The notes below the pieces were generated by a model. The model saw nothing but the letters and a program-made list of their open reading frames with translations. It was not told the origin of the DNA and did not search any database. 35,790 nucleotides of DNA from Rhodospirillaceae bacterium. GTDB taxonomy: Bacteria > Pseudomonadota > Alphaproteobacteria > Rhodospirillales > Rhodospirillaceae. Where the stretch lies: contig SHWP01000037.1 of NCBI GenBank assembly GCA_009693785.1, positions 1 to 35,790 of the forward strand, in the 5' to 3' direction. A program made the translations under genes and the position numbers. Below, one piece after another: positions 7,920 through 18,303 of the stretch; the first letter of the stretch is position 1, and each line of letters opens with the position of its first letter.

Positions 7920-8669
7920 ATGGCTGGGCATTCCCATTTTGCCAATATCCAACACAAAAAAGGCGCACGCGACGCCAAGCGCGGCAAGATTTTCACCAAG
8001 CTTGCCCGCGAAATCACCGTGGCTGCCAAACTCGGTTTGCCTGATCCGGCCTACAATGCACGCCTCAAGGCCGCGATTGCTGAGGCCAAGGCTGAGAGCA
8101 TGCCCAAAGACAGCATCGAGCGGGCTTTGAAAAAAGGCACCGGCGGGGGCGATCAGGATAACTTCGAGGAAGCGCGCTACGAAGGCTTTGCGCCCGGCAA
8201 TGTCGGTTTGATTGTCGAAGCCCTGACCAACAACCGTAACCGCACGGCCTCGGAACTGCGCACGGTATTCGACAAACACGGCGGGTCGTTTGGGGCAACC
8301 AACAGCGTTGCGTTCAATTTTCAGCGCGTCGGTCAGATTGTTTACAAAGCTGAAGCAGGCAGTGAGGACAAAGTCATGGAAGCCGCCATTGATGGCGGCG
8401 CTGACGATGTGCTGTCCAATGCCGATGGCCACACTATTTTCTGCGCTCCGGACGCTTTGCATGCTGTAACCAAAGCACTTGAAGCCAAACTCGGTGAGCC
8501 GGAGTCAGCCCGCCTGGATTGGCGCCCGACCGTGACGGTGGACGTCGATGCCGATAAAGCCAAAAAGGTTTTAGATTTAATCGCCGCGCTTGAGGACAAT
8601 GATGACGTCCAACGTGTCGCGGCCAACTATGAAATGTCCGATGAGGTCATGGCCAAACTCAGCGGCTAA
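7920..8669 (+). CDS. yebC: YebC/PmpR family protein
   Basis: A 249-residue member of the YebC family with the canonical start MAGHSHFANIQHKKGARD and the KIFTKLAREI helix. Members have been described both as DNA-binding regulators and, more recently, as factors assisting translation of proline-rich stretches. Linkage to ruvC downstream is widely conserved. The 159 bases before it show no strong promoter. The ruvC frame opens before its stop. Confidence 0.93.
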   Translation: MAGHSHFANIQHKKGARDAKRGKIFTKLAREITVAAKLGLPDPAYNARLKAAIAEAKAESMPKDSIERALKKGTGGGDQDNFEEARYEGFAPGNVGLIVEALTNNRNRTASELRTVFDKHGGSFGATNSVAFNFQRVGQIVYKAEAGSEDKVMEAAIDGGADDVLSNADGHTIFCAPDALHAVTKALEAKLGEPESARLDWRPTVTVDVDADKAKKVLDLIAALEDNDDVQRVAANYEMSDEVMAKLSG

Positions 8670-9231
8670 ACAGCCTGCGCACAACGCGACACACGAAAAT
8701 GTGCCGGTGTTGCAACCTGGCGCGGTGCGCATCCTTGGCATCGATCCAGGCTTGCGCCACACCGGATGGGGCGTGATCGATATTGCTGGCAATAAACTTA
8801 GTTACGTGGGTGATGGCGTCATCGAACCTGACCAGGATTTACCCTTGTCCGAGCGCTTGCATTGTTTGTTCGTTGGGGTCACGGCCTTGGTCGCTCGCTA
8901 CACGCCAAGCGAATGCGCCATCGAAGATACCTTCGTGAACAAGAACCCCGTCTCGACGTTAAAGCTGGGCCACGCCAGGGCGGCGGCGATGTTGGGCCCG
9001 GCTGCAGCCGGGGTGCCGGTGTTTGAGTACAAGCCTAACCTCATCAAAAAATCGGTGGTCGGCGCAGGCCATGCCGACAAAGGCCAAGTCGCGGCCATGA
9101 TGGGTATTCTCTTGCCTGGCAGCCGGGCTGGCTCAGCCGATGCGGCCGATGCCTTAGCCGTTGCGGTGTGCCATGCCCATCATCGTGCCACCAAGCGGCG
9201 TATGGCTGCGGCCATGGAGGCTGCGGAATGA
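8641..9231 (+). CDS. ruvC: Holliday-junction resolvase RuvC
   Basis: Endonuclease that cuts Holliday junctions held by RuvAB. Catalytic acidic residues are all visible: the Asp of LGIDPGLRHTGWG, the Glu of AIEDTF, and the acidic pair in the C-terminal SADAADALAVA block. The ATG at 8641 overlaps yebC by 29 bases and gives 196 residues, longer than the usual 165-175. GTG at 8701 or 8725 would give 176 or 168 residues, and one of them may be the true start; no site has a clear ribosome-binding sequence. The stop overlaps the ruvA start as ATGA. Confidence 0.92.
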   Translation: MRSWPNSAAKQPAHNATHENVPVLQPGAVRILGIDPGLRHTGWGVIDIAGNKLSYVGDGVIEPDQDLPLSERLHCLFVGVTALVARYTPSECAIEDTFVNKNPVSTLKLGHARAAAMLGPAAAGVPVFEYKPNLIKKSVVGAGHADKGQVAAMMGILLPGSRAGSADAADALAVAVCHAHHRATKRRMAAAMEAAE

Positions 9232-9860
9232 TTGGCAAATTGCGCGGACGCGTCGATCACATCGGCACCGACGGCGCCGTGATTGATGTTGGCGGCGTCG
9301 GCTATGAGGTGTTTTGCTCCACGCGCACTGTGGCGGCTCTGCCGCCCGTCGGCGGTCCGATTGATCTGGTGATCGAGACCCACGTTCGCGAAGACCACAT
9401 TCATCTTTATGCATTCACCTCTCATCGCGAGCGCGATGTCTTTCGCATCCTCATGACAGTGCAGGGCGTGGGGGCGAAGGTCGCGCTTGGCATTATGTCG
9501 GCGTTATCGGCCGACCAAATAGCTCAAGCCATCGCGGCGCAAGACCAAAATGCCTTCAAGCGGGCCTCCGGCGTTGGCCCCAAGCTCGCCGCGCGGATTG
9601 TGCAGGAATTGAAGGGTAAGCTCTTGGCGTTTGACATTCCGCTGCGCCCAACGGCCGTAGCTGTTGCAACAAAAGAAAAAATCAATGGCACACCGGCAAA
9701 ATCCCCCGCCGAAGATGCCGTGTCAGCACTCGTGAATTTAGGTTATGGCCGCAGCGAAGCTTACGGGGCCGTGGCGCGCGCCATTCAGGCCGATCAAGGG
9801 GCCTCGATTGCAACATTGATCCGTCAGTCGCTACGTGAATTGGCGGGCAGTGATGGCTGA
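9228..9860 (+). CDS. ruvA: Holliday-junction DNA helicase subunit RuvA
   Basis: Tetrameric junction-binding subunit that loads RuvB. The 210-residue protein starts [10 protein letters not shown] at ATG 9228, preceded by GGAGG, and overlaps the ruvC stop. Domain I (OB fold) spans about 1-65, domain II carries two helix-hairpin-helix motifs ([11 protein letters not shown] and [11 protein letters not shown]), and domain III at the C-terminus (about 160-207) contacts RuvB. A flexible Ala/Lys-rich linker lies between. Confidence 0.96.
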   Translation: MIGKLRGRVDHIGTDGAVIDVGGVGYEVFCSTRTVAALPPVGGPIDLVIETHVREDHIHLYAFTSHRERDVFRILMTVQGVGAKVALGIMSALSADQIAQAIAAQDQNAFKRASGVGPKLAARIVQELKGKLLAFDIPLRPTAVAVATKEKINGTPAKSPAEDAVSALVNLGYGRSEAYGAVARAIQADQGASIATLIRQSLRELAGSDG

Positions 9861-10899
9861 CATTCAGCCCGAACGTATGGTCGCTGGCGTGCGTCAGCCC
9901 GAGGACGCAGACGCCACCATGCGCCCGAAAAAGTTGGGCGATTTTATCGGCCAGGCGGCGGTGCGCGAAAATTTGTCGGTGTTCATCGCCGCAGCGCGCG
10001 CACGCAAAGAGCCGCTCGATCACGTATTGCTGCATGGCCCGCCGGGGTTGGGCAAAACCACGCTAGCCCATATTGTCGCGCGTGAATTGGGCGTTGGCTT
10101 TCGCGCCACGTCGGGGCCGATGATCGTGCGCGCCGGGGATTTGGCCGCGATTTTGACTAATCTTGAAGCCAACGATGTGTTGTTCATCGACGAGATCCAC
10201 CGCCTTAATCCCGCCATAGAGGAAGTGCTCTATCCGGCCATGGAAGATTTTCAGCTGGACCTCATTATCGGTGAGGGGCCAGCAGCGCGCTCGGTGCGTA
10301 TTGAACTTCAACCATTTACCCTGGTGGGCGCCACCACACGTTCTGGCTTGCTGACAACGCCCTTGCGCGATCGCTTCGGCATTCCACTGCGTCTGGAGTT
10401 TTATACCGCCGAGGAGTTGGTTGAAATCGTACGGCGTGGCGCGCGGGTGTTGGATGTGTCGATGAGTGATGATGGTGCAATCGAAATTGCCCGGCGCTCG
10501 CGTGGAACACCGCGCGTGGCGGGGCGGCTTTTGCGCCGCGTGCGCGATTTCGCCGCTGTCGCTGGATCGGGCAAGATCACGCTCGAGGTCGCCGACAAAG
10601 CCCTTAAACGGTTGGATGTCGACGCCGTTGGTCTGGATGCCATGGACCGGCGTTATCTTGGTTGCATCGCCGAGAATTATGCTGGCGGGCCCGTCGGTGT
10701 AGACACTATGGCAGCTGCCTTATCCGAAGAACGCGATACGATTGAAGACGTCATCGAACCATTTCTGATTCAACAAGGCTTCTTGCAGCGCACCCCGCGC
10801 GGCCGTGTGGTGAGTGACAAGGGCTTCCGGCATTTGGGCCTTACCGCACCCCGCCGTGAGACTGTGCAATTCGATTTGCTTGACGGTGAGGGCACATGA
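9853..10899 (+). CDS. ruvB: Holliday-junction branch-migration ATPase RuvB
   Basis: AAA+ motor of the RuvAB complex, 348 residues from ATG 9853, overlapping ruvA by eight bases. Walker A is GPPGLGKTT at 62-70, Walker B is FIDEIH at 111-116, sensor 1 and arginine finger lie in [18 protein letters not shown], and sensor 2 in [13 protein letters not shown]. The C-terminal winged-helix domain ends with the expected TPRGRVV segment. The stop overlaps the ybgC start. Confidence 0.97.
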   Translation: MADIQPERMVAGVRQPEDADATMRPKKLGDFIGQAAVRENLSVFIAAARARKEPLDHVLLHGPPGLGKTTLAHIVARELGVGFRATSGPMIVRAGDLAAILTNLEANDVLFIDEIHRLNPAIEEVLYPAMEDFQLDLIIGEGPAARSVRIELQPFTLVGATTRSGLLTTPLRDRFGIPLRLEFYTAEELVEIVRRGARVLDVSMSDDGAIEIARRSRGTPRVAGRLLRRVRDFAAVAGSGKITLEVADKALKRLDVDAVGLDAMDRRYLGCIAENYAGGPVGVDTMAAALSEERDTIEDVIEPFLIQQGFLQRTPRGRVVSDKGFRHLGLTAPRRETVQFDLLDGEGT

Positions 10900-11357
10900 C
10901 CCCCACCTCGGGTGAATTACAGGGCAAGACCCACAAGCTGCCCATGCGCGTGTATTACGAAGACACCGATGCGGGCGGCATTGTTTATCACGCCAATTAT
11001 CTGCGCTTCGCCGAACGTGGCCGCACCGAAATGCTGCGCGTACTTGGTATTCATCAGCATGAACTTCACGCCGAGACGGGATTAGTTTTCGCCGTCTACA
11101 AGGGCGATGTGCATTACATCAAACCGGCCAAGCTTGCCGACGTATTGGTGGTTGAAACTGCGCTGACCGAGCTCAGCGGGGCCTCGATGCATGTGCGCCA
11201 GGTCATTCGCCGCCCGGGTGATGATGCCCAAACCGAGGATTTAGTAAAATTCAACGCTCAAGTTGTATGCATGACATCAGCAGGCAAGGCCGCGCGCTTG
11301 CCAGAGTCGTTACGCAAAGTTTTGGAACCCTATGTGACATCACAAGCAGCGGGGTAA
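10896..11357 (+). CDS. ybgC: Tol-Pal-associated acyl-CoA thioesterase YbgC
   Basis: Hotdog-fold thioesterase of 153 residues with the active-site block [20 protein letters not shown]; Asp25 is the likely catalytic residue. It acts in the cytoplasm on short-chain or ACP-linked acyl groups and is almost always encoded ahead of tolQ. The ATGA overlap with ruvB ties the ruv and tol genes into one transcription unit. Confidence 0.93.
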   Translation: MTPTSGELQGKTHKLPMRVYYEDTDAGGIVYHANYLRFAERGRTEMLRVLGIHQHELHAETGLVFAVYKGDVHYIKPAKLADVLVVETALTELSGASMHVRQVIRRPGDDAQTEDLVKFNAQVVCMTSAGKAARLPESLRKVLEPYVTSQAAG

Positions 11358-11388
11358 ATCACCGCTGTGGCAATAAGGTAGGAAGCGA

Positions 11389-12117
11389 ATGGATCCGTCA
11401 GTAACTCAAGAAGCGGCGCTTGCAGCAGCCGGTGCGGCCAATCATCTCTCGGCGTGGGCGTTGTTCCTGCAGGCCGACATCATCGTCAAGCTAGTCATCA
11501 TTGGCTTGCTGCTGGCATCGTTGTGGAGTTGGGCGATTATCTTCGACAAGGTGATTCGCCTGCGCGGCCTATTCCAACAGGCCGAGGACTTCGAGGAAAA
11601 GTTCTGGTCGGGCAGTTCACTGGAAGACCTCTATGACCGGATCGGCGCAAAGCCGCGCGAACCCATGTCGGCGATTTTCGTCGCGGCCATGCGCGAGTGG
11701 AAACGCTCGGCCGGCAAGCAAGGCGCGGTGAATAATGCAAGTACGTTGGGCGAACGGCTTGATCGCGTCATGAAAATCAGCCTTGAGCGCGAGATGGATA
11801 TTCTAAACCGGCGCATGATTTTTCTGGCGTCCACCGGTTCCGTCGCGCCGTTCTTAGGCTTATTTGGCACGGTCTGGGGCATCATGAATACCTTCACCGC
11901 CATTGGCGCGACCTCTGACACAAGTTTGGCGACCGTTGCGCCGGGTATCGCCGAGGCGCTCTTTGCCACCGCGATTGGTCTCGTCGCCGCCATTCCGGCG
12001 GTGATCGCATACAATAAACTCTCCAGTGATTTGGGCCGCTATGCCGTGCGTCTGGAAAACTTCGCCGGAGAATTCGGCGCGATCCTCTCGCGTCAACTCG
12101 ACGTGCGGAGCACCTAA
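11389..12117 (+). CDS. tolQ: Tol-Pal proton channel subunit TolQ
   Basis: Inner-membrane stator subunit (MotA/ExbB family) that, with TolR, uses the proton gradient to energise TolA. The 242-residue protein has three membrane segments at about 31-52, 143-166 and 185-207, with the large cytoplasmic loop between the first and second. The conserved GSVAPFLGLFGTVWGIMNTF stretch lines the channel. AGGA precedes the ATG. Confidence 0.96.
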   Translation: MDPSVTQEAALAAAGAANHLSAWALFLQADIIVKLVIIGLLLASLWSWAIIFDKVIRLRGLFQQAEDFEEKFWSGSSLEDLYDRIGAKPREPMSAIFVAAMREWKRSAGKQGAVNNASTLGERLDRVMKISLEREMDILNRRMIFLASTGSVAPFLGLFGTVWGIMNTFTAIGATSDTSLATVAPGIAEALFATAIGLVAAIPAVIAYNKLSSDLGRYAVRLENFAGEFGAILSRQLDVRST

Positions 12118-12119
12118 TC

Positions 12120-12578
12120 ATGGGGGCATTCATTAAATCTGCTGCGGGCGGCAAGAGTAGCCGCCGATCCTTCGCACCCATCGCTGAAATCAATGTCACG
12201 CCCATGGTCGATGTGATGCTGGTGCTGCTGGTGATTTTCATTATCACCGCGCCGCTTCTGACGACCGGGGTGAATGTCAATCTGCCGCAGACAGTTCGAA
12301 CCAAGGCGCTCCCGCAGGACGATAAGGCGCTGACTCTTTACGTCGATAAGGATGGCAAACTGACGTTGAACACCGAGCCGGTGGAATTCGATAAACTACG
12401 CGCCAAGCTTACGGTCGTACGTCAAGCCAACCCCGATGTACGGATTTATGTCAAAGGCGACAAAGACGTGTCCTATGGGGCCATGATGCAAGCCATGGCC
12501 GAGGTCATGGGGGCAGGGATCGTTCAGGTCGCATTCGTCACAGATCCGCCAAAAAGATCGCTTAGATCACCGCGATGA
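12120..12578 (+). CDS. tolR: Tol-Pal subunit TolR
   Basis: Single-span partner of TolQ, 152 residues. The N-terminal segment INVTPMVDVMLVLLVIF contains the essential membrane aspartate, Asp31. The remaining part is the periplasmic ExbD/TolR domain. It starts two bases after the tolQ stop. The C-terminal end is slightly basic (PPKRSLRSPR). Confidence 0.96.
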   Translation: MGAFIKSAAGGKSSRRSFAPIAEINVTPMVDVMLVLLVIFIITAPLLTTGVNVNLPQTVRTKALPQDDKALTLYVDKDGKLTLNTEPVEFDKLRAKLTVVRQANPDVRIYVKGDKDVSYGAMMQAMAEVMGAGIVQVAFVTDPPKRSLRSPR

Positions 12579-12604
12579 TCACAAGGCTGCGGTTCTAACT
12601 GCCC

Positions 12605-13426
12605 ATGCGTGTTTCGGTTCAAGACACTCAAACTCAAGGCATGGTGCTCTCCTTCGCCCTGCATATCGCGGTGGCGGTGGGCACGGTGATCAGCATGCCG
12701 TTTTTGTCGAAGGACTTGCCCGAGCAAGCGCCGATCATTGTTGAATTGGTGCCGATCTCCGAATTGACTGCAGCGCCGCCCACGCCCACGCCCACACCAC
12801 CGCCCGAGCAAAAGCCCGATCCTAAACCAACGCCCGAGCCGCCCAAGGCAGCCGAGCAGTCGCAGCCGCAACCCGACCAAATGCCGCCACCGCCCGATGC
12901 AACGCCGCCTCCGCCCAAGCAGGTGGCCGAAGTGCCAAAGGTTCCGCCGCCTCCACCAAAGCCGAAGCCTAAACCTGCGCCCAAGAAGAAAGACGAGTGG
13001 GCCGACCTTCAATCGCTGGTGAAGGATTTGGAGAAAAAAGAAAACAAGAAGCAGGAACAACTGGCTGCCGTACCCTCGCTGGACAAGGCCAAGGTGATCA
13101 CGCCCATGGTCGCCGACAAGGCGACAATGAGTGAGCGCGATGCCATCGCCGCCCACATTGAAGCTTGCTGGCGGATCGACCCCGGCAAGGAAGGCATCGA
13201 CGATCTTTCGGCCGAAGTACGGGTCTACATCAACCCCGACGGTTCGGTGCAGCAAGCGCAAGTGACCGACATGGGCCGCTATTTTGCCGACTCTGCATTC
13301 CGGACGTTCGCCAACAGTGCGCGTAATGCTGTATTGAGTTGTGGCAACATTCCGATCTCGCCGGAACGTTACGAAGTCTTTAAAGAGATTACGTTTACAT
13401 TCAGCCCGCAGGGCCGGATTAACTAG
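12605..13426 (+). CDS. tolA: Tol-Pal energy transducer TolA
   Basis: Couples TolQR in the inner membrane to TolB/Pal. The 273-residue protein has one membrane helix (13-33), a proline/lysine-rich spacer at about 57-127 in place of the long alpha-helical domain of enteric TolA, a short charged helix (130-155), and the C-terminal TolA III domain (about 174-273) with Cys188 and Cys246 able to form a disulfide. Dense proline codons make it a probable EF-P-dependent protein. Identification rests on position and architecture. Confidence 0.93.
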   Translation: MRVSVQDTQTQGMVLSFALHIAVAVGTVISMPFLSKDLPEQAPIIVELVPISELTAAPPTPTPTPPPEQKPDPKPTPEPPKAAEQSQPQPDQMPPPPDATPPPPKQVAEVPKVPPPPPKPKPKPAPKKKDEWADLQSLVKDLEKKENKKQEQLAAVPSLDKAKVITPMVADKATMSERDAIAAHIEACWRIDPGKEGIDDLSAEVRVYINPDGSVQQAQVTDMGRYFADSAFRTFANSARNAVLSCGNIPISPERYEVFKEITFTFSPQGRIN

Positions 13427-13440
13427 GTACGGGTGAAGCG

Positions 13441-14760
13441 ATGATGATGCGCGTGATTGCGACAGTGCTGGCAATGGTCTTGATTGCGCCAAGCGCCTTT
13501 GCCGAGGTGAAAATCGACATCACACGCGGCCGCGTCGAACCCATGCCCATTGCTATCACCACGTTTGCGGGGGCCACGGACCAAACCAAACAAATCGGGC
13601 GTGACGTCAGCGAGGTCATCTCGAAAAATCTTGAACGCTCGGGGTTGTTTCGCCCGCTGGACACGAAAGCGTTCTTGCAAGAACTCACTTCGCTTGAAGT
13701 TCAGCCGCGCTTTCCCGATTGGCGCACGCTTGCCGCCCAAGCGCTCGTTCAGGGCGTGGTCGAACCGCAGCCCAGCGGCCAGTTCCGTATTGCATTCCGG
13801 CTGTGGGATGTGTTCGGCGGCCAGCAAATGGTGGGCCAAGCCTATGTGACTCAGCCCGAGAACTGGCGCCGTGTCGCACACATTATATCGGATGCCATCT
13901 ACACGGCGATTACCGGCGAGACCGGGTATTTCGATACCCGTATTGTTTATGTTGCCGAAAGCGGACCTGCGATCAAACGCATCAAGCGTCTGTCGATCAT
14001 GGATCAGGATGGGGCCAATCACCGCTATCTCACGGACGGCGCGAACCTGGTGCTCACACCGCGCTTCTCGCCGACGTCACAGGAAATCACTTACCTCTCG
14101 TACTTCCGCAACGTACCGCGCGTGTACTTGTTCAACATCGACACCGGACGTCAGGAAGTGCTGGGCGATTTTCCGGGCATGACGTATGCGCCGCGTTTCT
14201 CACCCGACGGAAACAAAGTTCTTTTCAGCATGGCGACCGATGGCAACTCCGATATCTATGAAATGGATTTGCGCACCCGCCGTGCCACGCGCCTGACGGA
14301 TCATCCGTCTATCGATACCTCGCCCAGTTTCGCACCGAAGGGCGATCAGGTGACGTTTAATTCCGACCGTGGCGGCAGCCAGCAGCTCTACACCATGAAT
14401 TCCGATGGCACGAACGTGCAGCGCATCAGCTTTGGCCAAGGCAAATACGGCACCCCCGTGTGGTCGCCGCGCGGCGACCTCATCGCCTTTACCCGCATTA
14501 CCCAGGGCAGTTTTTATGTCGGGGTGATGAAACCCGATGGCAGTGGCGAGCGTTTATTGGCCGAAGGCTACATCGTCGAGGCGCCCACGTGGTCGCCGAA
14601 TGGTCGTGTGCTGATGTATTTTGCCCAAGCCAAGACCGCCACAGACGGGTCGGGGGGCCGAGTCAGACTCTTTTCAATTGACCTAACTGGTTATAATCAA
14701 AGGGAAATATTAACACCGCAGGATGCCTCGGACCCGGCCTGGTCGCCCTTAATTCCATGA
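13441..14760 (+). CDS. tolB: Periplasmic Tol-Pal protein TolB
   Basis: A 439-residue protein with a signal peptide cleaved after Ala21 (SAFA before Glu22), an N-terminal alpha/beta domain, and a C-terminal six-bladed propeller made of repeats such as [13 protein letters not shown] and [13 protein letters not shown]. TolB binds Pal and TolA and recycles Pal to the division site. It starts 14 bases after tolA. Confidence 0.97.
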   Translation: MMMRVIATVLAMVLIAPSAFAEVKIDITRGRVEPMPIAITTFAGATDQTKQIGRDVSEVISKNLERSGLFRPLDTKAFLQELTSLEVQPRFPDWRTLAAQALVQGVVEPQPSGQFRIAFRLWDVFGGQQMVGQAYVTQPENWRRVAHIISDAIYTAITGETGYFDTRIVYVAESGPAIKRIKRLSIMDQDGANHRYLTDGANLVLTPRFSPTSQEITYLSYFRNVPRVYLFNIDTGRQEVLGDFPGMTYAPRFSPDGNKVLFSMATDGNSDIYEMDLRTRRATRLTDHPSIDTSPSFAPKGDQVTFNSDRGGSQQLYTMNSDGTNVQRISFGQGKYGTPVWSPRGDLIAFTRITQGSFYVGVMKPDGSGERLLAEGYIVEAPTWSPNGRVLMYFAQAKTATDGSGGRVRLFSIDLTGYNQREILTPQDASDPAWSPLIP

Positions 14761-14847
14761 CCGAGCCGCCTTGCAGGTATAGATAGCTGGCATTTGTTTA
14801 CTTTTGCATGGAAAGGCCATTAACTGTTGCCCCGTACTGATTCCTTT

Positions 14848-14875
14848 TTGCAACACAAGCAAAACATTATATCTT
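14848..14875 (+). promoter_or_regulatory. Possible promoter for pal
   Basis: TTGCAA, 16 bases, then TATCTT, lying in the 267-base gap between tolB and pal. The gap holds no convincing gene. A separate promoter would suit the abundance of Pal. Inferred from sequence only. Confidence 0.3.
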
Positions 14876-15027
14876 TAATAGGCATAAGGGAGCCAAATCG
14901 TAGCGACAGGGTCTTGCGTCCCACTGCGGTATTGGTAAAAGGGGGCCTGAAATTCAAAGATTTCGAGAGCCAATTTCGCTTCGTCACCAAACCTATCGGC
15001 AACTCCAGTAAAGCTTAGGGGATAGAA

Positions 15028-15516
15028 ATGAACATCCGCTTTATCAGTGCGGTCATCGTCGCGGTGGCACTTGCTGCTTGCGCCGGAAAAACTAAAGACA
15101 CCACTGCCGGCACCAGCGCTGGCGGTTCGACGGCTCCGGCCGCTCGTTCGGGCCCAGCTCCGGACTCGGCAGAGTACTTCAACACTGTCGTTGGCAATAC
15201 CGTTACGTACGATTTCGACAAGTTCGAACTCCGCGCCGACGCTCAAGCCATCCTGCGCGGTCAAGCCGCATGGCTGAACCAAAACCCGTCGCGCACCGTG
15301 ACCGTCGAAGGTCATTGCGACGAGCGTGGCACCCGCGAATACAACCTCGGTTTGGGTGAGCGCCGCGCCAATGCCGCCAAGCAATACCTGACCTCGCTCG
15401 GCGTCGCCGCCAGCCGCGTCAAGACGATCTCTTACGGTAAAGAGCGTCCAACCTGCGTGGCGTCTGACGAAAGCTGCTGGTCAAAGAACCGCCGCGGCGT
15501 TTCTGTCGTTCAGTAA
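15028..15516 (+). CDS. pal: Peptidoglycan-associated lipoprotein Pal
   Basis: Outer-membrane lipoprotein of 162 residues. The lipobox LAAC places the lipidated cysteine at 18. After a short Ala/Gly/Pro linker comes the OmpA-like domain (about 53-162) with the DAP-binding signature VEGHCDERGTREYNLGLGERRA. It anchors the outer membrane to peptidoglycan during constriction. A strong terminator follows. Confidence 0.97.
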   Translation: MNIRFISAVIVAVALAACAGKTKDTTAGTSAGGSTAPAARSGPAPDSAEYFNTVVGNTVTYDFDKFELRADAQAILRGQAAWLNQNPSRTVTVEGHCDERGTREYNLGLGERRANAAKQYLTSLGVAASRVKTISYGKERPTCVASDESCWSKNRRGVSVVQ

Positions 15517-15538
15517 GAACGGCGATATAAGATTGCAG

Positions 15539-15565
15539 ATGGGCCGCCCCTGTGGGGCGGCCCAT
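15539..15565 (+). terminator. Rho-independent terminator after pal
   Basis: A perfect 12-bp stem (ATGGGCCGCCCC pairing with its complement) around a TGT loop, followed by TTTCGTTTT. It separates pal from cpoB, so cpoB likely needs readthrough or its own promoter, which I could not identify. Confidence 0.88.
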
Positions 15566-15671
15566 TTCGTTTTGGCCTGGTCTCGACGAGGCTGTTTGCA
15601 CCATGATAACGCCTAATTTCGCGGCAATAACGATTGCATTGATCAATATGGCTAGGCCGAGGAGCGTGAGA

Positions 15672-16853
15672 ATGTTGAAGACGATCAAATCCGGGCACCG
15701 CCTTTCCCACATTTTGCTCGTTTCGTGTGCAGCCGTGTTCATGCTTCAGGCGTGGCCGGTTCACGCCCAAAGCTCACGCGATTTCGACGAGCGCATCCGG
15801 CGTCTTGAGCAGCAATTACAAACATTGGCGGCCAATCGTGGCGTGTCATCGGGCACCGCCGGCGCACAGGGCAGCGAGGAAGCTGCGAACTTGCAAGCCC
15901 GTGTCATCAAGCTTGAGCAGTTGGTCGAGCAACTCAACGGTCAAATCGAGGAAGCGCGTTTCAAGACCGGCCAGATGTCCACCCAGCTTGAGCAATTATC
16001 GAATGACATGAACTACCGGATTGCGGTCTTGGAACAGTCCATGGCCGGGAAGACCGTTGCCGTCCCGCCCAACCAAACTCCACCACCGCGTACCGGCCCA
16101 ACACCCCAACGCCCGCAAGCCCAGGCGCAGGCGGCACCCGTGACCAGTGGCAACGAACCCTTATCGCGGCCCGTGTCGCCTCAGCCGACGGCCAGCGCTG
16201 CGGTTACTGCGCCACCACCCATCACGGATGGGTCCGTGCGCGCATCCACGCCCGGCGAGAATACCTTCGGCACCCTGCGCACCGACGACGCGGGTCGCCC
16301 ATTACTGGCCGATCCGAATCAACCCACGCCTGCGCCCGGGACGCAATTATCGCAGCCTGTTGCTCCTGCGCAGTCCGTCCCGCAACGTGCGCCCAATCCC
16401 GGCCCCGTTGCAGGCAGTCAAATTGGCGTAGCACCGGGCGTGACCGCAGCCGTTTCATTACCCGAAGGCACGCCCAAGCAGCAGTACGATTACTCGTTCG
16501 ATTTTCTCAAGCGGCAGGATTACGCCAGCGCCGAAACGGCCTTCCGTGAATTCTTGAAGCGTTATCCGAAAGATCCGCTGTCGGGCAACGCGCAGTATTG
16601 GTTGGGCGAAACCCACTATGTGCGCGGTGACTACCAAAAGGCTGCCGTTGAATTTCTCAACGGATACCAGAACTACCCCAAGAGCAATAAAGCCCCTGAC
16701 AATTTGCTGAAGCTTGGCATGTCCATGGCCAACATCGGCCAAACGCAAGGGGCCTGCACGGCTTTGGGCCGGTTGAACAAGGAATACCCTGATGCGGGCG
16801 ATCAAATTCGCCGCAGCGTTCAGCAGGAACGTCAAAAGCTGAAGTGCCAATAA
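15672..16853 (+). CDS. cpoB: Tol-Pal system protein CpoB (YbgF)
   Basis: Periplasmic coordinator of outer-membrane constriction and peptidoglycan synthesis. ATG 15672 has GGAG eight bases upstream and gives 393 residues with a signal peptide ending in VHA before Gln33. Then come a trimerising coiled coil (about 35-115, LEQQLQTL type heptads), a long Pro/Ala/Thr-rich linker (about 125-265) that is longer than in enterics, and C-terminal TPR repeats beginning YDYSFDFLKRQDYASAE. The same frame stays open further upstream through the pal terminator, which argues against the longer start. Confidence 0.93.
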   Translation: MLKTIKSGHRLSHILLVSCAAVFMLQAWPVHAQSSRDFDERIRRLEQQLQTLAANRGVSSGTAGAQGSEEAANLQARVIKLEQLVEQLNGQIEEARFKTGQMSTQLEQLSNDMNYRIAVLEQSMAGKTVAVPPNQTPPPRTGPTPQRPQAQAQAAPVTSGNEPLSRPVSPQPTASAAVTAPPPITDGSVRASTPGENTFGTLRTDDAGRPLLADPNQPTPAPGTQLSQPVAPAQSVPQRAPNPGPVAGSQIGVAPGVTAAVSLPEGTPKQQYDYSFDFLKRQDYASAETAFREFLKRYPKDPLSGNAQYWLGETHYVRGDYQKAAVEFLNGYQNYPKSNKAPDNLLKLGMSMANIGQTQGACTALGRLNKEYPDAGDQIRRSVQQERQKLKCQ

Positions 16854-16869
16854 CCGCGCGGCTGATGAC

Positions 16870-18210
16870 ATGGGTTTAGCTGACAAAAACGCCGAGGTTG
16901 CTGGACATCCGATTGACGCCGAAGCCTTTGGCAAGGCCATGCCGTCAAACGAACTTGCGCGGATTGCCGTGGCCGTGTCGGGCGGTGCCGACAGCATGGC
17001 GCTTGTACTATTGGCAGACCAATGGGCCCGGGCGAGGAGCTGTCAACTCACGGCACTGACCGTTGATCACCACTTGCGGCCAGAATCTGCCTCCGAGGCT
17101 AAAAGCGTAGCGCAGTGGCTTTCAGCGCGGGGAATTGCGCACGAAATACTGATTTGGGATGAGGGCGAGAAACTGCGCCATCTCACCCGCAGCGCACAGG
17201 ATGCCGCCCGAGTTGCACGCCTAGATCTACTCACCGCTTGGTGCCGTACCAATGGCTACGAACACATCCTGCTTGCTCATCATGCCGACGATCAGGTCGA
17301 GACGTTCTTCATGCGGCTCGCGCGTGGTAGTGGCTTGCAGGGTTTGGGTGGCATGGATGCCATCACGCGCTATCGCGGCGTAACGCTGCTGCGTCCGCTT
17401 CTATCATTTGCCAAATCCGACCTGATCGCGACCTGCCAGGCCTTTGGGCAAAGTTGGATCGACGATCCTTCAAACCAAAATTCAAAATATACCCGCACCC
17501 GTTTTAGAAAATCGCGCGCATTGCTGGAATCCGAAGGCCTCACGCGCGAGCGAATTCTTTCGACCATGGCCCATTTGCAACGCGCACGTGTTGCCTTGAA
17601 CAGTCATGTCCGTGCGCTACACAATGACGCGTGTGTCTGGAGCGATTTTGGCGCGGCTACCTTGTCGGCGCGGCGGTTTTTGGCTGCGCCAGAGGATGTT
17701 TCGCTGCGATTACTCAGTGATGTTTTACGCTCTGCCGGTGGGCAAACCTACGGCCCGCGCTTTGACTCCTTGCAGCGGTTGCACGCAAAGCTACGCAATG
17801 GGCAGGTGAACACTGTAACGCTGCATGGTTGCTGTATCGCACGCTCAGGTGATGCCGTGACGGTCTGCCGCGAGCCATCGGCGATTGGCGAGGCTGTGAC
17901 ACTCAAGGCTGGATTGTCGGTGCTGTGGGATGGCCGCTTCGAAATCACATACTCGGGGGCTCAATTAACGTCTTTACGGGTTAGGCCCTATCGGCCCGAA
18001 GATAAGCGCGCGTGGTTGGCGGCAGGAGAGGCCGTAGCCTTAAGCGAAATCCCATCACGAATCCGGCGGAGCTTGCCGGTCATTGAAGATGATGATGGGC
18101 TTGTTGCCATGCCTCATGCGGATTTGTGGCGATCGGACTCTGGCCAATTGGCGGTGGCACTCACCATCCGATTTGTGGGGCTGTTACAATCGGAATTCAC
18201 AGAACTTTGA
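16870..18210 (+). CDS. tilS: tRNA(Ile)-lysidine synthetase
   Basis: Changes C34 of the CAU anticodon to lysidine so that the tRNA reads AUA. The 446-residue protein carries the PP-loop SGGADSM at 37-43, and the conserved LAHHADDQVETFFMRL and DDPSNQNSKYTRTRFR blocks of the N-terminal catalytic domain; a divergent C-terminal domain follows. It starts 16 bases after cpoB and precedes ftsH, the usual order. Confidence 0.94.
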   Translation: MGLADKNAEVAGHPIDAEAFGKAMPSNELARIAVAVSGGADSMALVLLADQWARARSCQLTALTVDHHLRPESASEAKSVAQWLSARGIAHEILIWDEGEKLRHLTRSAQDAARVARLDLLTAWCRTNGYEHILLAHHADDQVETFFMRLARGSGLQGLGGMDAITRYRGVTLLRPLLSFAKSDLIATCQAFGQSWIDDPSNQNSKYTRTRFRKSRALLESEGLTRERILSTMAHLQRARVALNSHVRALHNDACVWSDFGAATLSARRFLAAPEDVSLRLLSDVLRSAGGQTYGPRFDSLQRLHAKLRNGQVNTVTLHGCCIARSGDAVTVCREPSAIGEAVTLKAGLSVLWDGRFEITYSGAQLTSLRVRPYRPEDKRAWLAAGEAVALSEIPSRIRRSLPVIEDDDGLVAMPHADLWRSDSGQLAVALTIRFVGLLQSEFTEL

Positions 18211-18303
18211 GGTTCTTAGGCACAATCTTAGGCGGGATCTTGTGACGCGAGTCCTGCGTACAAGTGTTACTGATTCGCAACACTTTGCCTCACAAATCAT
18301 TGG

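Noticed and set aside
12524-13492. 322-codon open frame on the minus strand
   Set aside because: It is antisense to tolA, has an Arg/Leu/Gly-rich low-complexity translation caused by the proline codons on the other strand, and resembles no protein.
14827-15018. 63-codon frame from TTG between tolB and pal
   Set aside because: No ribosome site, no recognisable protein, and it overlaps a plausible promoter.
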